A DNA stretch of 42,440 nt from Lentimicrobium sp. (GCA_024709105.1 JANJXJ010000084.1:1-42440), one strand, 5' to 3'; positions 33,610 through 42,440 are shown, counted from the first letter of the stretch. Notes: generated from the sequence alone by a model not told the origin. Numbers and translations are program-made.

Positions 33610-34998
33610 ATGCTAACCGATGAAATAAAGATACTTGTACTCGACGACGAAACCGACCTTGCTGAAGCAATTGGTATGTTTTTAAGCGACCTGCCAAATG
33701 CCATGGTAGTACAGGCAGGCCGCCCTTCGGAGGCGTTTGCCGCCATGAACCAATACAATATAGATATTGCAATAGTTGACATCAGGCTGCCCGAAATGTC
33801 AGGGCTTGAAGTGCTTAACAACATCAAGGAAACTCATCCCGAAACCGAAGTAATAATGATTTCGGCACATGGAGACATGGATGTTGTAGTTGAGTGTATG
33901 CGAAAAGGGGCTTTTGACTATTTTTCCAAACCATTTATGCTCAAAGAGTTGCAAAGTGCTGTAGAGCGAACCCGCAAGTATGTTGAGCTAAAAAAGAGGC
34001 TGGCATCGGCTGAAAAAAAACTGGAATTCATTCATGAGAATCTGGATCCGAGATTTCACCGGAAACTTACCGGAAAAAGCAAATCAATCATTGAAATTAA
34101 AAACTGGATAGAAAAAATTACAGAGTTTGAAAACCAACCCGTATTTATTACAGGGGAAACAGGCACTGGAAAAGAAGTGGTTGCCTCTCAGATTCATGCC
34201 CGCAGTAAAAGGGCAAAACAACCATTTTTGGCCTTAAACTGTACAGCTGTTCCTGAGCAATTATTTGAAAGCGAAATGTTTGGCTATAAAAAAGGGGCAT
34301 TTTCAGGGGCTGAACACGACAAAGCGGGCTGGTTTGAGCTTGCCGACAAAGGCACCCTGTTTCTTGATGAAATCGGCGACATGCCTTTGCCCATGCAGTC
34401 AAAACTGTTAAGGGTAATTGAGGAAAAAAGTGTGTGGAAATTGGGCGCCACTTCAGCCATTGCTGTGGATGTTAGAATTGTTGCTGCTACCAACAGACCT
34501 GTTACTGATATGATTGCCAAAGGAACATTCAGAGAGGATTTGTATTACAGGCTTAACCTGTTTGAACTTAAAATTCCTCCGCTCAGGGAGCGCCCCGAGG
34601 ATATTCCTTTGCTGATAGACGAGTTTGTAAAAGAGTATTCAGGAAGTTTGAGAAAAAAGATTCATCATATTGACAAAAAGGTTTACGAAGTATTGACTGG
34701 CTACAGTTTTCCGGGAAACATCAGGCAATTGAGGAATCTGATTGAGCGGGCAGTAATCATATGCAATTCAGGAACACTTAATTTAACTCATTTTAAACAG
34801 GCGCTGCCCGGAAATTCAAGTCCGGCTCAAACAGATCAGCTGCCCGAAAGAGTTACCCTGAATCTGGACAAAAACGAAGCGCAACTGATAACAGAAGCGC
34901 TTAAACGAAGCAAAGGCAATAAAAGCAAGGCGGCAGCCATGCTGGGAATTACACCACAATCATTGCTACGCAGACTGGATAAATTCAATCTGGAATAG
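33610..34998 (+). CDS. NtrC-family sigma-54-dependent response regulator
   Basis: A 462-residue activator. The receiver (1-120) has Asp57 in IVDIRLPEMSG. The AAA+ domain (~155-390) has Walker A GETGTGK at 182-188, Walker B LFLDEIGDMPL, and the arginine-containing FREDLYYRLNLFELKIPPLRERPEDI. The sigma-54 contact loop reads G229-A-F-S-G-A234 where GAFTGA is standard; Thr to Ser is conservative and should still work. The C-terminal ~40 residues are a Fis-type helix-turn-helix (SKGNKSKAAAMLGITPQSLLRRL). It is the output regulator of this operon, activating genes with -24/-12 promoters. I found no such promoter by eye inside this window, so its targets may lie elsewhere. Confidence 0.95.
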   Translation: MLTDEIKILVLDDETDLAEAIGMFLSDLPNAMVVQAGRPSEAFAAMNQYNIDIAIVDIRLPEMSGLEVLNNIKETHPETEVIMISAHGDMDVVVECMRKGAFDYFSKPFMLKELQSAVERTRKYVELKKRLASAEKKLEFIHENLDPRFHRKLTGKSKSIIEIKNWIEKITEFENQPVFITGETGTGKEVVASQIHARSKRAKQPFLALNCTAVPEQLFESEMFGYKKGAFSGAEHDKAGWFELADKGTLFLDEIGDMPLPMQSKLLRVIEEKSVWKLGATSAIAVDVRIVAATNRPVTDMIAKGTFREDLYYRLNLFELKIPPLRERPEDIPLLIDEFVKEYSGSLRKKIHHIDKKVYEVLTGYSFPGNIRQLRNLIERAVIICNSGTLNLTHFKQALPGNSSPAQTDQLPERVTLNLDKNEAQLITEALKRSKGNKSKAAAMLGITPQSLLRRLDKFNLE

Positions 34999-35011
34999 GA
35001 TGTAATAAGTC

Positions 35012-35049
35012 AATCTGAAATCCTGAAACCAAAAAGTAAAACTCAGATT
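35012..35049. terminator. Possible bidirectional terminator between convergent operons
   Basis: AATCTGA (35012-35018) and TCAGATT (35043-35049) are reverse complements in the 52-bp gap between two convergent stop codons. The stem is short and the loop is 24 nt, so this is a weak call. Confidence 0.3.
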
Positions 35050-35050
35050 C

Positions 35051-36685
35051 TTATTTGCACTTTCGGGAAATCCCATAATTAGCCAGCACTCTGATTAAAT
35101 CATTTCGGGTTACTGGTTTACTTAACATGTCGCTAAATAAATCCGATATCTTGACTGTATTCTCCTTTTCATCGTTCAGATGGCCGGAAAAAGCCAGGAT
35201 GGGAATAGCTGCATTTTTTTGCCTGATAATTGCTGCTACTTCTGTGCCACTCATATATGGCATATTCAAATCCAGAAAAACTACACTTACATCAGGATTA
35301 TCATAGTACAAATCAAGGGCTTCCTTTCCGTTGGAAGCAAGCAAAATCTTATTACTGAATTGTTTGAGCGCATATTTATAGAAGGTGAGTTCTTCGGGAT
35401 TGTTGTCTGCTATCAGAAAAACCACCTCTCCTGTTTTTTCTTGACCGGACTCAACAGCAGTTGCATCGCCGTGGGCAACTGTAATCTGGTTATCAACATT
35501 CAAGCTGAAACTAAATATTGATCCTTTATCTTTTTCGGTTTCAAGCGAAATTTTGCCCCCCAGCATATTAACCATTTCCGAAGAGATAGAAAGGCCAAGT
35601 CCGCTTCCCTCATATCCACGGGTAGTTGCTGTACTTTCCTGCTCAAAAATATTAAACACTGATTCCGTGTGCTCCTCAGAAATGCCACAACCAGTATCTT
35701 TTACATAGAAATTTACTCTGGAATTCTCAGAATGGTATCCAAACTCGACCTTCCCCTGCCGGGTAAATTTAATAGCATTGTCGAGAAACTGCCCTATTGA
35801 TTTAGACAGAAATTCGGCATCACTGGATATCACCATGTTTTCCTGCCCTGCCGGCAGAATCATCAGTAATTCAAGCCCTTTTGCATCAGCTTTGTCTTTA
35901 TAGGAATTATAAAGTTTCTCAAATATACTTTTGAGTGCAACCGACTGGTTTACAGGATATTTATTACCACTAACAATCATAGAAATATCCATATAATCGG
36001 TCACGGTTTTTATCAGCCTGTCGGCTGAAGCATTAAGCATGGGAAGCAACTCTTCTTTTTCCTGATTGGAAGTGTCGGGATCAGTGAGAATGGAGGCAAA
36101 GCCGATGATTCCATTCAAAGGGGTTCTTATTTCATGAGAAATGTTCTGCAAAAATGCAGTTTTTAACCGGTCGGCAGCCTCTGCTTTATCACGGGCAATA
36201 ATCAGTTCCTTATTTTTTTCGACCAGCTCAGCTGTTCGGTCAGCTACTTTTTTCTCAAGCATATGGTTGTGTTCTTCCATTCCCGACATCAGAAAAACAG
36301 TAAACAGCAGATTTTTAATTCTAAGCCCTACTTCTATCAGATCAAAAGGTTTGGTAAGAAAATCGGAAGCTCCGGCTGTTAATGCCTTTTGCCTGGTTTG
36401 CGGATTGGCATCGGCTGTAAGCACAACAACTGGCATAAATGATTGAGCAACCCGGCCTGTTTTAATTTGTTCCATAATTTCAAACCCCGAAACATGCGGC
36501 ATCATCAGGTCGAGCAGCAAAATATCGGGCTTCCAGTTTTCGATAACAGAAACTGCCTGCCGGGAATCAGACACCGTATTCAGGTTGATATATCCCTGAA
36601 TGGTTAAAAATGATTCCAGAATTTCGATATTCGAATTCTGATCATCAACAATCAATATTCTGGCATCTTTCAGATCGGGTTTCAT
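35051..36685 (-). CDS. REC-histidine kinase-REC hybrid
   Basis: A 544-residue soluble hybrid kinase. The first receiver (~8-125) has the acidic pair in LIVDDQ, Asp59 in LLLDLMMPHVSG, and the TKPFDL lysine. A coiled coil (~135-172) leads to HisKA with His184 in NISHEIRTPL and a HATPase with FLDNAIKF, DTGCGIS and GSGLGLSI. The second receiver (~420-540) begins FLIADNNPEE, so one residue of the usual acidic pair is Asn428; Asp472 (VVFLDLNMP) and the SKPV lysine are present. Magnesium binding and phosphorylation of this domain may be weaker. It lies 24 bp after the large hybrid kinase and is the second gene of a leftward operon. Confidence 0.92.
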   Translation of the reverse strand: MKPDLKDARILIVDDQNSNIEILESFLTIQGYINLNTVSDSRQAVSVIENWKPDILLLDLMMPHVSGFEIMEQIKTGRVAQSFMPVVVLTADANPQTRQKALTAGASDFLTKPFDLIEVGLRIKNLLFTVFLMSGMEEHNHMLEKKVADRTAELVEKNKELIIARDKAEAADRLKTAFLQNISHEIRTPLNGIIGFASILTDPDTSNQEKEELLPMLNASADRLIKTVTDYMDISMIVSGNKYPVNQSVALKSIFEKLYNSYKDKADAKGLELLMILPAGQENMVISSDAEFLSKSIGQFLDNAIKFTRQGKVEFGYHSENSRVNFYVKDTGCGISEEHTESVFNIFEQESTATTRGYEGSGLGLSISSEMVNMLGGKISLETEKDKGSIFSFSLNVDNQITVAHGDATAVESGQEKTGEVVFLIADNNPEELTFYKYALKQFSNKILLASNGKEALDLYYDNPDVSVVFLDLNMPYMSGTEVAAIIRQKNAAIPILAFSGHLNDEKENTVKISDLFSDMLSKPVTRNDLIRVLANYGISRKCK

Positions 36686-36709
36686 GGCTTTGCTTTTTGA
36701 ATGTTAATT

Positions 36710-39700
36710 TTATACAATAAACTCATCAATTATTGAAAGTAAGTCGTTTACCTCGAACGGCTTGGTGAGGTATTTCTGCACTCCGGCATTCAGCAGTTTT
36801 TCCTTTTGCTGCAACATGGCATTAGCAGTAACTACTGCTACAGGAATATGTTTGGTTCTGAAATCGGAATTCAGAATCTTAAATACCTCTGAACCATGGA
36901 TATCGGGCAGATCAAGATCAAGCAGAATCAAAGCCGGGCTGGTTTCTATTGCCAGCTGCAATGCATATTTACCATAGCGGGTAGATATTAAATTAATCCC
37001 CGGTCTGGCATTGTTCAGAATATTTTCAACAAGTTCAATATTGGAATTGTTGTCCTCAATGTACAAAACCAACCCCTTATTCCCTGCAACTGCAGCAGCC
37101 TCCTTTATTTCAACCGGCTTCTCCTTAAAAATAGCCTGCTGCCGGTAAGCAGCCGGTATCTCAAACCAAAATTCAGCGCCTTCTCCTTCTACACTTTCCA
37201 CGCCAATTCTGCCATTCATCATTTCCACCAGTATTTTAACAACTGCCAATCCCAATCCGGTTCCTTCAATATCGGTCTTCTCAGCTGCAGCTCTTTCAAA
37301 CGGAACAAATATTTTCTCAATATCATCCTTTTTTACTCCGGGCCCGGTATCTTTGATGCACACTTTAATCATTTCATGATTTGCATCTTCTTTCTGAAAC
37401 ACCGAAACATGAATAAAAACTTTTCCGCCTCTTACATTATACTTTATTGCATTGTGCAGCAGGTTAAGTAACACCTGATTTAACCGCTGACGGTCAGCCT
37501 TAACATACAATTGACTTGCCGGTGGCAAGGTAATTTCAATTTTTTCGTTATCGGCAATAGGTGACAGAGAGTCATTGACTTCATGAATAAGCTGGATTAT
37601 ATCAACGGGTTCAAGTGATAAAGATATCCGGCCTGATTCAATACGTGAAATGTCAAGTACCTCATTTATCAACTGCAATAAGTGTTTTCCGCTTTTCATG
37701 ATGTGACCGACTCCCCTGCTTTGAACCTTGTTAAGTTCACTCATTTCGAGCAATTGGGCAAAACCAAGAATAGAATTCAACGGGGTTCTGAGTTCGTGAC
37801 TCATTCTCGACAAAAACTCACTTTTGGCCTTATTGGCCTTTTCGGCTTCAATACGTGCCTTATTTAATTCTGCTTCGTTATTGATTCTTTCCGTTATGTC
37901 GCGTGCAGCAGCATAAACCAGATCACCTTCAGGTACACTGCGCCATTCAATATACCGGTATGAACCATCGCGATGGCGGTAACGATTTATAAAGCTGATT
38001 ACCGGATTGTTATCACTCAAAATGGAGATTGAATCTATAGTATGCTGCATATCATCGGGGTGCACAAAATCAAGGAAAGCCTTACCTTCAATTTCTTTTA
38101 CCGGCATTCCCAAAATGCGTTCCCAGGCCTTGTTAACTTTGATAAACCTGCCATTTAAGTCAGCTATACAGAGCAAATCAAGAGCAAGGGTAAAGAAACT
38201 TTCGAGTTCATCGGTTTTTGTTTTTAACTCCTGCTCAATCTTTTTGCGGTTTTCAATCTCAGACATCAGGTTAACATTTGCCTTTTCAAGTTCTGAGGTT
38301 CTTTTTGCAATCCTGATTTCAAGATTCTGATTCAATTCAATAATTTCTGCTTCTGCATTTTTACGGTCGGTAATGTCTTCTTTTACTGCCAGATAAGAGC
38401 TTACCTCTCCCATTTCATTTCTAACCGGTGTAATGGAGATAGATTCCCAAAAATGGCTTCCGTCTTTTCTGCTGTTTATCCATTCTCCTTTCCAGGTCTG
38501 ACCAGTCCTTATGGATTCCCACATAGCTGCATAAGTAGCATCATTGGTTAAACCCGATTTCAGAATTCTTGCATTTTTCCCGATTATTTCTTCATGTAAA
38601 TATCCGGTTGTAGAAAAAAACGCACTGTTCGCATATTCTATATTGGCCTCCAGATCAGTAATAAGGATGGAAACCGGACTTTGTTCCATGGCAATGGTAA
38701 GCTTTTTAATTTCACTTTCCTGAATTCTTCGCTCAGTTACATCGCGCACAAACCTGAGTACACGGGTTTCATCCAGCTTTACAAGCCTGCCCTCGAAGAA
38801 TTGCATTTTATTATTTTGGAAAAATGGATACTCATAAGTGATAACCACTTCCTTTTCAAGACATTCATTAATATTTTTCAAATGCAGGCTGGCTATTGTT
38901 GGATCAAAAATGTCTTTTATATTTTTCCCCACATAGGATTTAAAACTATCATCACCGGTGCGGCGGGAGGAGCCAAGGTATTCAAGATAGTTACCATCAG
39001 CATCGGAAACAAATATAAAATCGGGCATGGCTTCAACAATAGCATTGAGCCTCAGATTCTGGCTTTTAATTTTTTCTTCAGCTTGTTTTATTGAAGAAAT
39101 GTCAAGCATTGATGCTGCCAGAAATAAATTGTTTCCCGCTTCATCCTTTACCAGATTCCCATTCATTAGCGATGGGAAGGTGCTTCCATCTTTTCTAACA
39201 TGACCTACTTCTGCTGAAGTAAAACCTCCCTCGGTGAATAATTTCTGAAGCAAATAATTAACTTCTGGCAAATGTTCTACTGCGTGAAGAAAAGTTAATG
39301 GTTTCCCCAGAAGTTCATCTACCTCATATCCATGCATCTTTGCAAATGCCTCGTTCACATAGAGAAGTTCGCCGTTGATACCGGCCAGCGCAGATCCATA
39401 ATTTGCCTGATCGGTCATGGTGCGGAACTTAATTAATTCTTCCTGAGCATGGTGCCGCTGTGTAATGTCAGTATCAGAACCCCGGTAACCGATCAGATTT
39501 CCAGCTTTATCCTTTACAGGAACTCCATCGGTTGAAACCCAGATAATTTCCCCGTTTTTGCAAAGCACAGGATTCTCAAAACCACTGATGGGTTCAACCA
39601 ATGGAAGCAGAGAAAGTGCTTCCTGCTTAAAATACTCCCGTTGTTCGGGAGGCATAAGATCATAAAAGTACTTTTTACCTACCAGTTCATCCGGACTGTA

Positions 39701-41821
39701 CCCGATGATCATTTCGCAAAACGGACTGATAAAAGTATACTTCCCTTCCAGATCAACTTCCCAGATAAAGGTGCGGCTTTGGGCAGCCATCTCACTGAAA
39801 CGCTTTTCGCTTTCAACAAGCAATTCTTCAACTTTCTTCTTTTCAGTGATATCTTCCTTTATAGCTATAAAATGTGTAACATCGCCATGCTCGTCAAAAA
39901 CAGGACCAATGGTGGAAGCTTCCCAATAAAGCTCCCCATTCTTTTTCTTGTTATGAAAAATACCATTCCACTCTTTCCCTGACATTATGGTTTTCCACAT
40001 AGCAGAATAATCATGTTGCGGGGTGTCTCCTGTTTTTAAAACTCTGGGATTATTACCAACCAGCTCTTCAGCAGTATATCCTGAGGATTCGCAGGCTTTG
40101 GGATTTACATATTCAATTTCGCCTTTCAAATTAGTTATTACAATACTCAACGGGCTTTGCTCAACAGCTCTCTGTAATTTCCTCAGGTCATGTTCAAGCA
40201 TCTTGCTGTTATGAATATCAACAAGGGTTCCTCTTCCTCCCGATAACTTTCCGTCCTTATATACCGGAGTGGTTGATGATCTTACCCATCTGGCAGAACC
40301 ATCGCGGGCCAGATACCTGTATGAAAAATTGCTGTGCCGGGCAATTCCAAGATCCTTAAAATAACTCAGAACATAAGGCCTGTCTTCGGGATGTACAAAT
40401 GACAGAAAGCTTTTCCCCTCCAGTTCTTCGGGCTGATAACCCAGCACTTTAGAAACTGTCGGACTAATATATTTTATAACTCCCTCAATGGTAATTTCAT
40501 AAATAACATCATTGATAGACTCTACCAGATTCCGGTACAACTGCTCGGATCGGATAAGTTCCTGCTCCAGTTGTTTTCTTTGGGTGATGTCTCTTACCAC
40601 AAATACAAACTTTTGAACAATCCCCTGCTGATCGGTTATGGTTTCGCCATTCACCTCAATATCAAAAATGTGTCCATCTTTGTGAATGGCTTTGTACTCT
40701 TCAGCGCCAAACCTTATACCCAAAGGCATAGTCTGCATACGGGAAAAAACTTTTGCATGGCTCTCCGGTGCCAGAAAATCAACCAGAGTTTTATTTTCAA
40801 AATCATCAGACTTTATATAACCGAATATTTGTGTAACCCTGGAAGAAGCATAAAGTACTTTTCCTTGATTGTCAGTAACAACAATCAGATCGGGAGATGC
40901 TTCAAGAATGGATTGATTCAGCAATTCCTTGCTTCTGATAACATCTTCAAGCTGCATATTTATATTCAGATCGGCTATGGTGCCCGATATACCGTTTTTC
41001 CTCCCGTCAAGTGTGTGCGGATTAACCCAAACTCTTGCCCAGCTGGGCTCTCCGGCATGATTAAGCAACCGAAAATCACCGGAAAAAGGCAGGCCTTTTA
41101 ATACATTTTCCTTAATCTGTGCTGCAATGTGCAGGTCTTCAGCCACAAAAAAATCCAACCAGGATTTTCCCACTATGTCTTCCGGCTTAAAACCGGAAAA
41201 TTTCTCGACAACCGGACTGATATATACTAATCTGCTTTCGGAATCTGCTTCAAAAACTATTTCGTTTAAAGATTCTATCAGAGTTCTGAATCTGGATTCG
41301 CCGGAAGCTATCTGAGAACTTTTTAATTCACGTTGTATATATGAATCTAAACGCGACACAATCTCTTCCAGCATTTGATGCTCTTCTTCAAGAAAAGAAA
41401 AACGATTAGATTCTCCAGATAACTCATTAAAAAAAACCTGAATATCAATTTGTGCATTATTTTCACCCGTTTTGGAAGTTTTGAGCATTGATTCAGACAA
41501 CTGAAAATTATCAGAAAAATACTCTTTTCCGAAAACGGAAAGTTTACAGCTTACCAATTGCGGAAACGCAAAACCCGAAGTAATAATATTTGCTATTTGC
41601 TGGAAAGCCTGCTCAGGATTCAAAGTTGAGTCATCCAGCACTCTGGTTACAAATTGCAGACAGGTCAGTTCCTTGATTCTTTCAGCCAGCAAAAAAGATT
41701 GTTTTTCCGACAAGGCTCTTTCTTCATGCAGCTGATTCATGAGTTCAGCAGACAGAGCCCGGAGATCCTCCACCTCTTTTTTCAGCGATTCAAGCGTATT
41801 ATGCAGGTTATTCTTTGTCAT
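36710..41821 (-). CDS. Large 9-PAS hybrid histidine kinase
   Basis: A 1703-residue kinase without membrane segments. The N-terminal ~60 residues are a coiled coil, followed by a ~100-residue domain of a type common before PAS arrays in Bacteroidota kinases (CLQFVTRVLDD... QAFQQIANII). Nine PAS domains follow, with PAC ends such as VVRDITQRK, AIKEDITEKK, SDTDITQRH, FVRDVTERR, AVKEDITDRK and AARDITERI. A coiled coil with repeated EL/EI heptads precedes the ninth PAS. HisKA His1342 is in RMSHELRTPL. The HATPase has NLLHNAIKYN, DTGPGV and GTGLGLAVV. The C-terminal receiver has Asp1635 in LILLDLDLPD and LTKPF. PAS 4 and PAS 8 are strikingly alike, suggesting an internal duplication. It heads the leftward operon with a -7 box at 41865-41872. 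Confidence 0.93.
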   Translation of the reverse strand: MTKNNLHNTLESLKKEVEDLRALSAELMNQLHEERALSEKQSFLLAERIKELTCLQFVTRVLDDSTLNPEQAFQQIANIITSGFAFPQLVSCKLSVFGKEYFSDNFQLSESMLKTSKTGENNAQIDIQVFFNELSGESNRFSFLEEEHQMLEEIVSRLDSYIQRELKSSQIASGESRFRTLIESLNEIVFEADSESRLVYISPVVEKFSGFKPEDIVGKSWLDFFVAEDLHIAAQIKENVLKGLPFSGDFRLLNHAGEPSWARVWVNPHTLDGRKNGISGTIADLNINMQLEDVIRSKELLNQSILEASPDLIVVTDNQGKVLYASSRVTQIFGYIKSDDFENKTLVDFLAPESHAKVFSRMQTMPLGIRFGAEEYKAIHKDGHIFDIEVNGETITDQQGIVQKFVFVVRDITQRKQLEQELIRSEQLYRNLVESINDVIYEITIEGVIKYISPTVSKVLGYQPEELEGKSFLSFVHPEDRPYVLSYFKDLGIARHSNFSYRYLARDGSARWVRSSTTPVYKDGKLSGGRGTLVDIHNSKMLEHDLRKLQRAVEQSPLSIVITNLKGEIEYVNPKACESSGYTAEELVGNNPRVLKTGDTPQHDYSAMWKTIMSGKEWNGIFHNKKKNGELYWEASTIGPVFDEHGDVTHFIAIKEDITEKKKVEELLVESEKRFSEMAAQSRTFIWEVDLEGKYTFISPFCEMIIGYSPDELVGKKYFYDLMPPEQREYFKQEALSLLPLVEPISGFENPVLCKNGEIIWVSTDGVPVKDKAGNLIGYRGSDTDITQRHHAQEELIKFRTMTDQANYGSALAGINGELLYVNEAFAKMHGYEVDELLGKPLTFLHAVEHLPEVNYLLQKLFTEGGFTSAEVGHVRKDGSTFPSLMNGNLVKDEAGNNLFLAASMLDISSIKQAEEKIKSQNLRLNAIVEAMPDFIFVSDADGNYLEYLGSSRRTGDDSFKSYVGKNIKDIFDPTIASLHLKNINECLEKEVVITYEYPFFQNNKMQFFEGRLVKLDETRVLRFVRDVTERRIQESEIKKLTIAMEQSPVSILITDLEANIEYANSAFFSTTGYLHEEIIGKNARILKSGLTNDATYAAMWESIRTGQTWKGEWINSRKDGSHFWESISITPVRNEMGEVSSYLAVKEDITDRKNAEAEIIELNQNLEIRIAKRTSELEKANVNLMSEIENRKKIEQELKTKTDELESFFTLALDLLCIADLNGRFIKVNKAWERILGMPVKEIEGKAFLDFVHPDDMQHTIDSISILSDNNPVISFINRYRHRDGSYRYIEWRSVPEGDLVYAAARDITERINNEAELNKARIEAEKANKAKSEFLSRMSHELRTPLNSILGFAQLLEMSELNKVQSRGVGHIMKSGKHLLQLINEVLDISRIESGRISLSLEPVDIIQLIHEVNDSLSPIADNEKIEITLPPASQLYVKADRQRLNQVLLNLLHNAIKYNVRGGKVFIHVSVFQKEDANHEMIKVCIKDTGPGVKKDDIEKIFVPFERAAAEKTDIEGTGLGLAVVKILVEMMNGRIGVESVEGEGAEFWFEIPAAYRQQAIFKEKPVEIKEAAAVAGNKGLVLYIEDNNSNIELVENILNNARPGINLISTRYGKYALQLAIETSPALILLDLDLPDIHGSEVFKILNSDFRTKHIPVAVVTANAMLQQKEKLLNAGVQKYLTKPFEVNDLLSIIDEFIV

Positions 41822-41864
41822 AAAAAGTCTTGCCTTTTATAATATTCTAAAATTAGTTTACTTT

Positions 41865-41872
41865 CAAAGATA
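41865..41872 (-). promoter_or_regulatory. -7 box of the leftward kinase operon
   Basis: The minus strand reads TATCTTTG, a full match to TAnnTTTG, about 45 bp before the ATG at 41821. No -33 box at the usual spacing was seen. Confidence 0.5.
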
Positions 41873-42440
41873 ACAAATCTTCAATATAAATAAATAGCAA
41901 TCTGCAAAAAAAGTAACTGATTTAAACTGCTATATTTCAGCATATTTAAAACACGTTAAGTTAATAATCCAAAGCCAGGCATTTTCACCTTGAATATCCA
42001 GTCATGAAAATGTTTTTATCTATTTTATCCTCTATGTATATTTTATTTACATTCAATAAATCAAACCCATTCCGTTTTCGGAATATTCTAAATTTTGTAT
42101 ACTTTTCTTTTAAAGCATTGAGAATCTGTGCACTCCATGATATTGTTTCCGTTTTCGTACTTTATTTTAATCACAGACATTCAATCTCTTATTAATAACT
42201 AACTGATTAATAATGATTTACAAAATCTGGCATAAAAATAGCAAGTAGCAGGCAGCAATTGTTATGATTGCCAAAACTGGTTTTAGTTGAACATGAAGCT
42301 CAGGCTTCAAATTATGGAGAGTGTAACAACCGGGCGGGCATAGTTTGCTGAATACAAGTAAATGATGCAAATTTTTGATTGTTGTTGATTGAGTTGAGCC
42401 ACATTATTGAACGACAAGAGAAAATCGCCCGGTTTTGCAT
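41873..42440. other. AT-rich intergenic DNA with inverted repeats near the edge
   Basis: No credible gene was found. A 63-codon plus-strand frame at 42004-42195 has low-complexity, F/I/L/S-rich content typical of AT-rich non-coding DNA. The last 200 bp are less AT-rich and contain three dyads: AAAAC-TG-GTTTT (42273-42284), TGAAGC-TCAG-GCTTCA (42294-42309), and the long-range pair AACCGGGCG/CGCCCGGTT listed separately. The change in composition and structure suggests the start of a different element beyond the window. Confidence 0.5.
42328..42434. repeat. 9-bp inverted repeat enclosing 89 bp at the right edge
   Basis: AACCGGGCG (42328-42336) and CGCCCGGTT (42426-42434) are exact reverse complements. 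Being GC-rich in an AT-rich surround, they stand out. The element could be the end of a MITE, a structured RNA, or an attC-like hairpin. The window stops 6 bp later, so its full extent is unknown. Confidence 0.45.

Noticed and set aside
42004-42195. 63-codon open frame on the plus strand
   Set aside because: Low-complexity F/I/L/S-rich translation in AT-rich DNA, with no promoter, domain or neighbour to support it.
42328-42434. Integron attC site
   Set aside because: A long-range GC-rich dyad of suitable length is present, but I could not find paired R boxes of the GTTRRRY type, so it is not called as attC.
1-42440. CRISPR arrays, tRNA or rRNA genes, sigma-54 -24/-12 promoters
   Set aside because: No regularly spaced repeats, no tRNA-like or rRNA-like segments and no convincing TGGCAC-N5-TTGC elements were seen by eye; a computed scan could still find weak cases.

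Overview
The window looks like a chromosomal segment from an anaerobic, probably environmental, member of the Bacteroidota, most likely Bacteroidales. Three things support this. Two large secreted proteins end in type IX secretion (T9SS) sorting tails. Promoters match the Bacteroidota pattern TTTG-N19..21-TAnnTTTG. Start codons are preceded by A-rich leaders and not by Shine-Dalgarno sequences. Almost every gene is intact; only the leftmost is cut by the window edge.

Layout. (1) 1-3900: the 3' end of a secreted T9SS propeller protein, a small LEA14-like lipoprotein, and the ribosome-associated GTPase typA/bipA. (2) 4080-11300: a nitrogen-oxide/nitrosative-stress island. It holds two tandem Rrf2-family regulators with identical three-cysteine spacing, a His-rich two-cluster ferredoxin protein, an outer-membrane barrel, the hybrid cluster protein hcp, a DUF438-hemerythrin-PAS protein, a DUF1858-DUF2249 protein and a cupin. 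(3) 11324-11517: a short MITE-like element with perfect 18-bp terminal inverted repeats. (4) 11556-18456: a PepSY-type membrane protein with an inserted propeller-like region, overlapping a second cupin, then a 1616-residue T9SS cargo protein. (5) 18523-20735: nrfHA, the tetraheme quinol dehydrogenase and pentaheme ammonia-forming nitrite reductase, with a clear promoter and terminator. (6) 20806-25793: metabolic genes lplA, a DUF1338 (2-oxoadipate dioxygenase/decarboxylase-like) protein, and a FAD/Fe-S fusion of D-lactate dehydrogenase type. (7) 26072-41872: a two-component cluster. A rightward operon encodes a 2103-residue kinase (about 12 PAS and 2 GAF domains), a REC-kinase, and an NtrC-type sigma-54 activator. 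A convergent leftward operon encodes a 9-PAS hybrid kinase and a REC-kinase-REC protein. (8) 41873-42440: AT-rich DNA without a credible gene, ending in several inverted repeats.

How it may work together (inference). NrfHA would take electrons from menaquinol and reduce nitrite to ammonium. Hcp, the hemerythrin/PAS protein and the DUF2249 protein would handle NO and hydroxylamine by-products. The two cysteine-bearing Rrf2 proteins would sense the stress. The most interesting non-coding observation is an 18-bp motif (consensus near ATTcaarTACcTAAwtAc) placed exactly 11 bp from the start of the -7 box of both rrf2 genes and of hcp. One copy lies within a perfect 10-10-10 inverted repeat. A different dyad sits just after the nrfHA promoter. 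Together these suggest a local Rrf2 regulon that can be tested. All assignments come from reading the sequence and family knowledge; no searches were run.
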